Source: Magnetospirillum fulvum (GTDB taxonomy: Bacteria > Pseudomonadota > Alphaproteobacteria > Rhodospirillales > Magnetospirillaceae). Taken from it: DNA of 64,000 nucleotides. Under the pieces are notes generated by a model. It was not told the DNA's origin. It saw only the letters and a list, made by a program, of their open reading frames with translations, and made no database searches. The position numbers were made by a program, and so were the translations under genes. Below are positions 42,472 to 54,400 of this stretch, piece by piece (positions within the stretch are counted from its first letter, which is position 1; each line of letters starts with the position of its first letter). Location of the stretch: assembly GCF_900108475.1 (NCBI RefSeq), contig NZ_FNWO01000004.1, forward strand, positions 240,299 to 304,298. The letters are read 5' to 3'.

Positions 42472-45400
42472 TATTTCATCTCTCGTTAAAAGTTTTTCTC
42501 CCAGTTCGTTGAGTCTCCCGGCACCGACGACCTGGAAGGGACTGCGCTCATCGTACCCCTGCTGCTCCCGCAACCGCCGATTCCGGTCCTCCTCTTGACG
42601 CTGCCGCGGCGGCTGTTGCTGACCGTCGTCGTTCCCGCCGCCATAACCGACGACCTCGAAGGTGATGATCGACGGCAGATCGGTTTGGCGCGGGCCGGTC
42701 TGGCGGGAGGCGCGGGCCGCATCCTCGGCCGCGCCGGCGGCTTGGCCTGCCGTCGCGGAAGCGGCGGTCAAGGTCCCGATGTTGGGCGCTCCCGCCACCA
42801 CCGGCAGGCCCTTAGAGGAGCCCTGCACCTGGATGTTGGCGGCGTTGAGCACACGCAGCGCGGCAATGTTGATGTTGCCGGAAACACGGATACCCGCCTC
42901 GCCGGCGTCGATGGTGCCCAAGGGCGCGATCAGGTCGATGTCGCCCACCGGCACCTCCGGGATCGGGTTGAGGGTGGCGATGCCGGCGCCCGAGGACGGC
43001 ACGCTCGGCGACAGGGTGACTTTGCCATAGTTGTCGTAAACACGTTTCGGCGGGGTATAGATGATGGTGGTCTTGGCGCCGCGACCGGCATTGATGTCAC
43101 CTTCCGCCGTCCAGGCCAGGATATCGCCGCCAAAGGTGGTCATGATGCGCGACAGGCCGAGCAGGATGCTGCCCTTGCTGTAGAATTGTATGTCCCCCTG
43201 GCCTTGGGTAATCACGCCAGAGGTGGAGGGCGGCACCGTTCCCTCGACGCCGACGAGGATCTTCCCACCCGGTGTCAGCATCTGGATGTCGCCGCCGAAA
43301 TTGGTGCGCACCCCCGAGCCGCCGAACATAATGATGTCACCGGAGCGCGAGATCGGTTTTTGCTCCGCATCCGTTTCAGGGAACAGCGTGGCGATGACAT
43401 TGCGGCCCCGCAGATAGGAGAGGAAGCGCACACTGCTACCGTCATTGTATTCGCGGCCTCCTTCGCGCAACTCGGCGAAGTAGACTTGGCGCAGGAAGAT
43501 GCGCTGCTGCTCGGGTGCCAGCGTTCCGAAATAAGCGCGGACGTTCTCGTCCGTGCCGGTAAAGCCGTAGCGATTCTCCAGCCAGTCGGCCAGTTCCTTC
43601 TCGTAGGTCTTGGCGACCTTGCCCGAGCCGTCGAGCGGCGTGCCCGCAGGAAGCAGATTAGCCGGATCGAGATATTTCAGCATCGCCGCGTAATCTGGAC
43701 CCGACGCGCCGATTCCTGCCTGCATCAGGATGCTGGTGCCGGGGCGCGTGTCGCCGGTCGCGATCGGGCCAATCGAGGTAATCGAGCCCTTGTCATCCTG
43801 AAGAATGTTGCGTCCGGCCGAAACTTCCAACGTGCCGGGGCCGGCGATGTTGAAATTGGTGTAGAGGATGTCGCGGCCCGCCGAGACGACCGACACATCC
43901 GTCTCGTTGCTGTGGACGATGAGGTTGGTATAGCCCAGGACTGCGGACGCTCTCGCGGCGGGCATGCCGCTGGCGACGATGTCGCGACCCGCCATCATGC
44001 GGAGCGGCCCATTGCTTCGGTAATAAGCCGTGACGGCCGCGTTGCTGTAGTTTATCAGCTCGCCGATTCCAAGGCCGACGATGTCGCCACCGACCGCATA
44101 GATCCGGATCGGTTCGGCATCGGCGTCGCGCGTCGGCGCCGTCGCGGCGGTGTTGGGACCGAACGTGAAGAGGGAGTAGGTCCCGTTCCAATAGCTTAGT
44201 CTGTTGGTGACGCCGCCAGTGAAGAGGACTGCGTCGCCCTCATCCGAGAGATTGGACACGATCTGGTCGTAGGCTCCCCAACCTGTTCGTCCGACGAACG
44301 CCGGATCGAACGGCGTCGGCAGCGGCGTGCCCGAGGCTGACGCAATAAGCGCATGCCGTGATTCATAAGGATCGTTGGAAATCCTCTGCCCGGCATAGAT
44401 CGAGCCCGTGGCCAGGATCGACAATTCGCTTGAAAGCGACGGTGCCAGCGTGTCGCTGGTGTAGCCGACGATGGTGTCCCCGGCGGACGCGCCATAATAA
44501 ATGTTTCCGCCGAACGCCGCGACGCGGAGGATCGCTGGCCAAGTATCGGCCAGGTCTGTGGACAGAGTCTGGCCGCCGGACGCCGTGTCCACGGCCGCCT
44601 TGCTCGGCGCTATATTGCCGCCAGCCGAGATCAGATTGATCGCCGTGTGGTCGGTCCAGAGCGAGAACCAGCTGTTGCCACCGCCGTCATAGTCCGTTCC
44701 GTTCACGGTGAAGGGCGAGGTGTTGAGCTGATAGCTGCGCGTGGCGTCCCCGGCACCGGCGATCACCATGTCGCCCAGCGTTTGCAGATAAACCGCCGAG
44801 TCGCCGGGCACCAGCACCAGCCCTGAGAGCGATTGCGCGCTCGACGATTCGAACGGATCGGCACCGCGTGGATCGATGGGATTGGCGACAGTGCTCGACG
44901 AACGATAGATCGTCCGGATCTCGCCAATCGATTCCGCCTCAACCTGCGTCGTCCCGCGAAGGTTGATGATGCTACCGCTGAGCGCCGTCTTCGACGCCCG
45001 TTCATCGGCTTCCCCAAGGGGATTGAGCGCACCGGCGATGCGCATATCGAGGTCGCCACCGCCGGTCAGGGTCAGCGTGCCGTCAACACCGACCCGCCCG
45101 GTCGAACCGACCGCGACAACGAGGCCCTGGCTGCGGCTCGCCGAACTCGCCCCCTGCCCCACCGAACCGCGGGATTCGATCTTGCCTGCATCGCCGCCGA
45201 CCCGGATGGTGACGTCGCCGCCGCCGAGCGTACCGAACCCGGTGAAGCCGACCAGGGTCACCGGTTCGACCGTGCTTGACGAGGCGTCGTCAACCCGGGC
45301 ATAGGTGCCGAAATTGATCCACCAGGCGGTCGGGATCGCCGTATCAACAGTCGCGCTGCCGGAACCCTGCCGCCACAGCCAGTCGCCGACGAGACTGGTC

Positions 45401-48400
45401 GAGGTGCTGGCGGCTTCTCCCTGATTACCGCTCGAATTGCGAATATCGCCGATCAGGTTGCCGCCGGCCACGATCAGCAGATTACCGCCCTGGTCTGGGT
45501 ACCAGGCATGATAGCTGGCCAAGGCGGCGGAATAGTCGCTGGTCTGAATGCCAAGGATGGAACCGTCCGTCAGCACTCCCCGCGCCTGATCATAGGCCGC
45601 CGCGACAGTCGTCGCGGTTCCGGCCGTATAGACACCGTAGAGCGAGTTCATGCGGACGTCGCCGGTCGCGATCAGCGAGAGGTCGCCGGTCCCGGTGCGG
45701 ATCACGCTGTATGCTGGCGCCGTCGCCGTGCGAACAAGCGGCAAATTGCCCAGCACGCTATAATTGCCCGAAGACTCATTCCAGAAGTCTGGCGAATAAA
45801 AATCATCCCATGAAACGGCTCCGTATAGGCTGACGATTTCGGCTTCCGTCATTCCCAGCAAATCGCTCTTTCCCAAGTTATCAGGAATCCATCCCCACAT
45901 GATTTCATCGACCAAGTAATCCACGCCCTGTTGATTAATCCCTTTCAGGATGCCCCCGCCGGATTGCTTGATGGTGTAGTGGGTATCGGCGAGAATGATG
46001 CTGCCGGTTCGCGAGGGGCTTCGCGCGCGCGTATCGGCCGACGCCAGATCGGCACCCGCCACAAGCTGCATATCCCAAGAGGTCGAGCCTGCGCCCAGCA
46101 TTGACGCGACGGCCCAGTTGCTTCCCTGGAACCCTGCGCTCGCGGGCCGCAGATCGATGGAGGCATCGCCCACCAGTTCGACCTTGGTCGTGGACGGGAT
46201 CAACGACCCCCGTGCCAGCGCGACCGGGCCGGTCGTCACCATCTGCACCGGCAACGCGACCCCCTTTGGCCAGAGAAGCGCGGCAATCGCGGTGTTGCTG
46301 CGCAGCGGCGTGCCCGCGCCGAGCTTCATGCCCGCCGTGAGGGTCACGCCATTGGCAAGCACGGTTCCGGCGGCATAGGCGATGCTGCCGTCGGCGTTAT
46401 AGATAGTGGCCGCGACCACGGTGCCCGCCGACAGCGTCATCGTCCCGGTCAACACCGCATCGACCGGCAGGATTGTGCCCGTCGGAAGGGTCATGGCGGC
46501 GACGGGCACCGCATAGTTCAGCGTCACGCCGGCCTGGAAGGTCGTGCCGGTGTCGAGCACCAAATTGTCGCCCGGCACCACGATGTCTCCGCCAAACGGG
46601 AGTGTGCCTTCGCTCAAGACCCAACCGGCGTCATCCGGGGTGGTCGATGGCGGTGCGAAGCCATCATTGATGCTGCCGTGGATGGTGAGGTTCCCGGCGG
46701 CGCGCAGCACCAGCACGCCCGGCTCGCCATAGCCGCGCAGGGCGGGATTGTTCCGGTCCGATTGTGGTCCGTAGCGATAGCCCGAGAGATCGAGGTCGCC
46801 CACGACGGTCAGGTCGCCATTGGGATTGGTGACCGCATTGCTGGTGATCTCCACGCCCGGACGGAGATGATAGGGGCCAAGCCCGGCAAGACGGGCGCCG
46901 AGCGCCGTATTCCCCAGCGCCGCGTTGATGAAGGTTTGGCTGTGGCCGTCGATGATGTCGAGATAGCCCTTAGTGATCAACTGCGGCGTGGACCCGGTCA
47001 CATCCGGCGCGGCGGCCAGCGGCGCGTCGTCATAGATGCGGAAGGCGTTGACGGCGATGGTCTTCGCCCCTTGGATCGCAGGCGTGCCGATCACGTTGAT
47101 CGCCACGTCGTTGGCACCGAGGCGCCGTGCATTGAGATCGAGGGTGCCGCGGGTGACGCCGTCGTTCTGGCCGCTGCCGCTGCCGATCGCGACGCTGGTG
47201 CCGACGCGCATGTCGAACGCGGCATTGCTGCCGATCGTCAGAGACCCGTTGCGTGACGTCAGATCGATGATCGCCCGGTTCGGACTGTCGATGATTTTGC
47301 CGTAGCTGTCGAAGCGCATGCCGGTGCCGTGCGCATCGAGCGTGCCGTTGACGGTGAGATCGCCCATGGCGACCAGACGGATCGAGCCGACTTGATAGCC
47401 ACTGGCGTCGATGGTGCCATCGACGGTCAGATTGCCGCCGTCCAGCACGATCTGCACCTCGCGCGCCTTGACGCCGTCGCCGACGACAAGATCGCCCTGT
47501 TTGATCTGGAAGCGCCGCGCGCCGAACACCTCGCCGGTGTTGAGCCGGTTGTTCAGTCCGGCGAAACCGGCGAGCGTCTGGGCGCGGACCGTCAGTTCGG
47601 CGGCGTCGAAGGGAACGATCGTGCCTCCGGCATCATAGTGGCCGGACGCCGAGCCCTTGATTGCGCCCGCCAGATCGACATGACCCTTGCCCGCACTCAA
47701 CGCGGTGACCGTCATCGTGCCACCGCGATTGTTCTCGGCCGACAGATTGATGACCGAGCCCGCCGCCGTTGTGACGTCGCCGCCGGTGCTGGAGAGGATC
47801 AGATCGCCGCCCCAGCTGTATTTCTTGACGTCGAGCATCGTGACCTCACGGCCCGACAGGTCGATCCGCGCCCCATCGTCAAGCATCAGATCGTCGGTCG
47901 CATTGAGCGTCAGCTGTCCCGATGGCAGCACGATAGCGGTGTCCACCGTGACGTTGCGGCCCGCAATGGAGAGCTGAGCACCAAGCTCATTGCTCGTCGC
48001 CGCAGTGGCGGCACCTGCCGGGGCGGCGATCACCACGTCGCCGCCAGCGACAACGGTGAACTTCGAGCCCGCCTCGCCGGTCACCAGGGGGGAGGTGATC
48101 GTCAGATCGCCGCCGGTGTACTGCCAGCCCTCGCCGGTGACATAGTCGTTGCGCGTCTCATACACGGATAGGGCGCTCTTGCCGCTGGCCGTGATGCGTT
48201 CACTGGCGGTGAGGCGCACCGCACCGAAGCCGAGCGCCAGACGCTTGTCGTCCGCATTGCTCGCCTGCTGGGTGTTGGGGCCATAGCCGAACCGGATCGA
48301 CTTCGCCGCGATATCGAGCGCACCATGGCCGAGCAGCGCCGCGACCGGCGCGCCGGGCGCGTCCTCCGCGCCGGTCCAGATGAACTCGCCCGCGCGGATC

Positions 48401-51400
48401 GTCGCTACGTCGCCCGCTGCGCCATAGCCATAGATCGCCGGCGTGCCGAACACGACGCGCTCCAGCGAGGAGGCGTCCAGATCGACCGAACCATAGACAT
48501 TAATCGCGTCACGGGCGTTAAGGACCAGGGTCTCGAGCGCGGGCGCGCCGGTCGCCGTGTTGCCCGCCAGCAGGTCGGCGAGTTTCTCCTGGTTGAGCAG
48601 CAGGCCATCGGGCAATTGACCCGCCGCCTTGGCTGCCGCGATGCCTGCGTTTTCACCCAGATTGACCGAGGCGACGCCGAGCACGAGGTTCTTTGTCCCG
48701 TAGGAGACATTGTCGGCGATGGTCAGCACGCGATTGGTGGCGATGGCGATGGTGCCGCTCGACACCAGCCGGGTCGTGCTGTCGCAGGCGGTGGTCACGC
48801 AAGCGCCGATCTTGATGTTGACGCCGGAACCGGCTTCGGAACCGGTCGGGGGATTGCTCAGGATCAGATTGAACCAGCCATTCGACACGACGAGCGCGCC
48901 TTCGGCCTTGAAGACAAAGCCATCGCTGGAGTCGAAGGTGTGCGGCCCCCCAGCCTTGGCGATGATCGACGCGCCTTCCTCGATCGTGATCGCACCGTCG
49001 ATATAACCACCGTTTTCATAGCGCCTGCTGCTGGCAATGATGATCTCGCCCGCCGTGATCTGCGCGCCGCTGCGGATGATGAGATCGTCCTCCCCCCTGA
49101 TTTCAGCATAGCGGCCGGTTTGGCCGTAGATCTTGGTCAGGCTGGCGTTCAGGAGAAGACGCGGCGCATCCAACGCACTGAGCGCGTCGGCATGGACGGA
49201 GACGCCGCTGAAGCCCTGCGTCGCCGTCTGACCGGTCGCCAGCACCTCCCCGATTCCGCCGACGGAAACCGTACCGCCGTAACCATCGCTCTCGGCTTCG
49301 GGATCGAGCCGCAGGTCACCGGCGATCGACAGCGCTTCGCGCACATCGTCTTCGGCTTGTCTGAACAGCGAGATCGCCAGCATTCCGGCGTCCGCCGTGA
49401 TCGCCGCGCGCGGAACGCCGAGGCTGTCCGCATCCGCAAGCACGAAAGCGTTGTAGCTCATCTCATTGTACGAGGAATGTGTGCGCACCACCTGCGCGGG
49501 GGTGATGATGACCTGATTGGGCAGCGAGTCGCGGATCGCCGTATTGGCGATCCCCAGCGTACCGGCGGCGATATAGGAGCCATTGCCGAGTGCGGTCACG
49601 CCGCGCAGGACGGTCTGGTCGCCGGCGCCGATCTCGACGCGGAACGCGCCGGGGACCAGCGCATAGGTCGATGGCATCAGCGTATAGGTTCCGGCCGGTA
49701 ACCCCGGCACACCGGCGGGGATGGTGATCTGTTGTCCGACCAGCGGATTGCCCGCCCCCGCATCCGCGGCGACCGGCGCGTAGGCCGCGCCGCTCGACGG
49801 CACGATCGCATACACCGCGTTGCCAGCTTTGCTGTAGCCGTAGCCGGGGCCGGCGCTGGCCAGCGGCGTGGTGAGGATATCGACCGAGCCGCCACGACCG
49901 CTGACGAAGCCCGCGCCGGTCAACTCACCGCCGCCCGACAGGTCGAGCGTCGAGCCGTCTTCGCTGGCGACATGCGCCCCGTTCAGATTGATGGTGCTGC
50001 TGATCCTGCCGGTAACCCCGCTGGAAAGCGCGATTGCGCTGCCATCGTAACTGTAGGTGATCCCATCGACCGTACCGCCATAGGGCATGACCAACCCCGC
50101 GCCGCTGACCGAGGTCAGGCTTCCGGCGAGCAGGTTGATGCTGTCGGCTAGCGTCGAGGTGTTCAGCGACCCCAGCGTCAGGCTGCCGAACGGCGCACGC
50201 ACGATGCCGCCCTGGTTGACCGTTTCGGCGGCAAGGGTCAATTTGCCGAAGGCCGAATAGGGGATGGCCACGTCGCCCTGCACCGCGCGGCGGATGGTGA
50301 GCGAGGTGCCCGCGACGAACGGCGTGTTGACGCCTCGATACCCGGCGACGATCCGCGCTTGGACATCGGTCGCCGGATAGACCTGGGCGGCGGTGAGGAC
50401 GATGTTGCCCGAGCTCTCCAGCCGCGTCAGGTTGGCTGAGGTGGCTCCCTTGAGCCAGCGCCCGCGAAGCAGTCGCAGGTCGCCGGTACTGGCGAGATCG
50501 ACCGTGGCGAACCCCCGCCGGTCCAGGATCAGATTGGTGGCGCGGTCGGTGCCGCGCGCGCCGAAGCCGACCGTATCGCGAATGTCGATCAGGTCGGCGT
50601 CGACCCGGAACAAGGCATCGGTGTGCTGCTGCGACGCGCCGTTCACCCAGCCGACCGTGGGAAGGGTGTAGTGATCGCGCGCGAGGCGCGTGACGCCCGC
50701 CAGACGGACATAAGGCGCTGCCAACGAAACCCGGCTGCCGGACGCCGCGCCGTCAGCCAATGCGAACGCCGCCGTATAGAGGCGCAGGCTCTGGCCAAGG
50801 TTGAGCGAGACGTTGCCGTCGAAGCTGAGCGGACCGTCCACAAGCAGCGAGAGATTGTCGAACCCGCCCGCCGCGATCCGGTCCACGCCCAGACGCGCGG
50901 TCCCAGACTTCAGCAGATCGGGCGCACTCGCGGCGTCGATATCCTCGGGCAGCAGGCTGTCGCCCTGCGTCTGAGCGAGAATGAATTCACGCGGGCTGAG
51001 CACGGCGCCGCTGGTGGACGAGGTCTGATAGTTGGGCGAGATCAAGGCCAGCGCCAGGGTGCCGCCCGCCGCGCCCGCCCCACCCGCCGCCGCACGCAGC
51101 GTGCCGTCGAGATAAAGGCCGCTGCTCGACTTGACGATGATCGATCCGCCGTTACTGGCGACCGTCACCGGCGTGCCGGTGGTATCGAGCACCGCGCTGG
51201 CGCCCGAGGCGTCGAGCAGCGCACCCGGCCGGATCACCACGAAGGCGTTGGGGCCGAAGGCTTCGCCGGTCTCTTCCCAATCTATCCCGCCGCCGATGCT
51301 GATCGAGCCGCCATCGGCGACGCGGCCATAGGTGCGGCCGTGTGAATCTTGGGCGGTGGCCGCGCGGGCGGCAACATCCAGCACCGCCGTCTCGCCGATC

Positions 51401-54400
51401 CAGATCAGGCCGGGAGTGGGGCTGCCCTCGTCAGAGGAGGCATAAGCGCTCGGTATATCGAGGGTGATCGCCCCGCCCCAGGCATTGAGACCGCCATCGA
51501 CGCGCATATTGAACCCGAGAAGATTGATCGACTGGCCGGGATCGACCGTGACGGTCGCGTTCGACCCGATCACAATCGGGCCGCCAGCGCCGGTGCCAGT
51601 GCTGCCTGTGGTCTGCACCGAACGCAGGGTCAGGCTGGCGCCGGCGCGCTGGGTCAGGACGCCCTTGGCGGCATCTTCGAGATCGAGCGGTGGAGTCCAG
51701 AGGTCGAGCGCGGTTTCCGGATCGGCACCGGTCGCCGTCGATGACGAGACAGAGGTGAAGCGATAGACCGGCACCGTCACATCCAGCTTCGTTCCGTCGG
51801 TGACCACCACGCCGTTGCGGGCGGTGACGTCGTAATTGGAGAAGCCCGACTGGAAGAGCGAAGTGTCGAGTTGCGTGTTGGTCTTCACCTGGACCGCATT
51901 GGCAAACGTAGTCCCCGCCGAAAGAAGAGTCCCGCTGCGGAGAGTCATATCGACGGGCGACGCGGTGCCGGCCTTTGCCGTTTTTGTCCATGACTGCGTC
52001 GGCAGGCCGTTGGGAAACACGTCGGCGGGAACGACATACCCGGCAAGCGCATAGGACGTCCATTGGGACATATAGAGCGTAACGCCCGCCGGAATGTAAG
52101 GAATGACCTCCATCAGTCCGGTTGCGACGTTGATGGCGGCAATATGCCCCCTCCAATTACTGATCGTGATCCGGCTGGTAGCGTTCGGGTTCGAGCTTCC
52201 ATACCATTTTCCATCGAGATAGAACTGCCCTTTGTACAGAAAGTCGTATTCAGAACCTTCATTCGGATGGTCAGGCGGGTTCCAGTTGGCTTGAGGGGTG
52301 AAATTGGTGGTCGGCTTGATGCCTCCGGCAGGGATCGCCTCTCCAGCCAGCGCTACGTTGACGGAATAATTATAGTCGATGGGCAATATGTCGCCGGCGT
52401 GGATCGTGTAGTCCTGCGCCAGCACCAGATCGGCCGCCGCTGTCTCGCCCGGCTTCAGCACCCCGTCGGTTTCCAGCAATTCGCCGCCGATCGAGATTGC
52501 GGTGCCGGATTCGATCTTGAGCGTGCCGCCGCCGTTGACGCCGAACCCGGCGACCTTGCCGTCGAGGGTTAAGAGGCCGTCCGCGACGATGTCCGTGATT
52601 TCATAATCGGCGATCAGCGTGACATTGCCGCCCTTGCCGCCCTTGGTCTTGCCGGAAGCCAGGATGGCGGCGCCCGACGAGACGTCGATCAGGCTGCCGC
52701 TCCTCAGCGTGACGTTGTGGGTCGAGGACAGCGTGGCGCTGCCGCCGTTGAGCCAGGCCAGCTTGGCAGCGGCGGCGGGATCGTCCTGCAAATTGACCCA
52801 CAGCCCGCGCAGGTCGAGCGTGACGTCCTCGCCCAGGGTGATGGCGGATCTACCGCCCTTCAGCAATCCGCGGGTGACGCCAGACTGGGTACTGTCGGGG
52901 GTGAAGACGTTGGTGGCGGTGAACGAGCCGCCGCGGGCGGTGACGTCGGCGTTGATATCGACGACCGGGGCGATCAGTTCGACCTTGCCGCCATTGGCCA
53001 GGGTCAGGGGCGCATCGACGGCGATGGAATTGGTGGTCACCACCGACACGCCGCCGAGGTGCTGGCTGTTAAGGTTTTGGGCGTCGAGCCAGACGGTGTT
53101 GACGGCCCGCGCCAGGGTATCGGTGGCGGTCATGCCCTCGGTGATCCCGGCGACGGTGCCGATCACCACCTCGGAGGCATAGCCGCCTGCCCGGCCGTAG
53201 CCGTTATACTGCCCGATGGAGAGCGTACCGGCGCGGGGAGCGGCGTATTGCGTCTGCTTATAGCCGTCGCCGGTAACGGCCGGGGTATCGGTCTGGCGGC
53301 TGCCGGCGACGATTCCGGCCTCGATGGTGCCTTCGAACACAGCCGTGGGGGTGGACAGGATCAGCTTGCCTGCGTCGCGGCCGACGGTGTAGCCGACTTC
53401 GTTGCGGACGGTCGTGGCCAGCCAGGCGCCGCGACCAAGGGAACGGGTAAACGTCTCGGTCACGCCCCACCGCTTATGCAGCAAGGTATAGGCGGTGGCG
53501 CCGACGCTGAGATAGAGCGTGTCGGCGGGAGCGGAGCCGACATCGTAGCGTTTGCCGTCGGCGCCCAGAAGGTTGGTGACGTTGATCGTGCCGGCCGCGT
53601 AGGTGATCGCGCCGCCGGAAAGGTCGAAGACCGACCCCTTCTGCGCCACCACGTCCGGCGCCGAGAGCGTGATGGTGCCGCCGACCGCCGCCCATTCGCC
53701 GATTGTATGGGCGGTGTTGGCCACATAGCCGGACACTTCGAGCAAGCCGCCTTTGGTGTAATAGCGGTCCGAAGCGTAGTCGCCGGTTCCCGCCGGCACC
53801 AGGATCAGGTCGCGAACGTCGATCCACACGTCGCTGTTCTGGAGCTTGCCGGAATCGCGGTCGATGGGCGAGTCGCGCAGTTCGTTGCCCTGGATGTTGA
53901 CCTTGATGTTGTTGGCCGACATGGGCAGCACCATCTCGCGCACGCCGGAGACGTCGATGACGGCACCGTCCGCGGTGAACACGCGCTTGCCCGCGCTGAC
54001 CGCCACCTGCCCGCCCTTGGCCTGGGTGATGGAGCCGCCTTCGAAGGCGACGGTGCCGCCGGTCACCATCTCGATGCGCGACAGGTCCAAGCGGTCGGCC
54101 AGGGTGGAGAGGTTGTTGAACTGCCCGATGGCGAGGGGATTGGCGCCCGACGCCTTGATCAGGGCGTCGCGCTGGGAATTGAGCGCGGTATCGCTGCTGT
54201 CCAGTTCCGGCAAAATCGCGGTGACGCTGTCCGCGCCCAGGGTGATCGAGCCGGCGGCATCGCTGATGGAATTGAGCAGATGGATGGTGCCCCGGATGTT
54301 GACCGAGGTGGTGGACAGCAGGATGCCGGACTGGGTCAGGGTGCGACCGGCGAGCGTGATGTCGCCTTGTTGGGCGAAGACGATGCCGGTATTGGCGACG

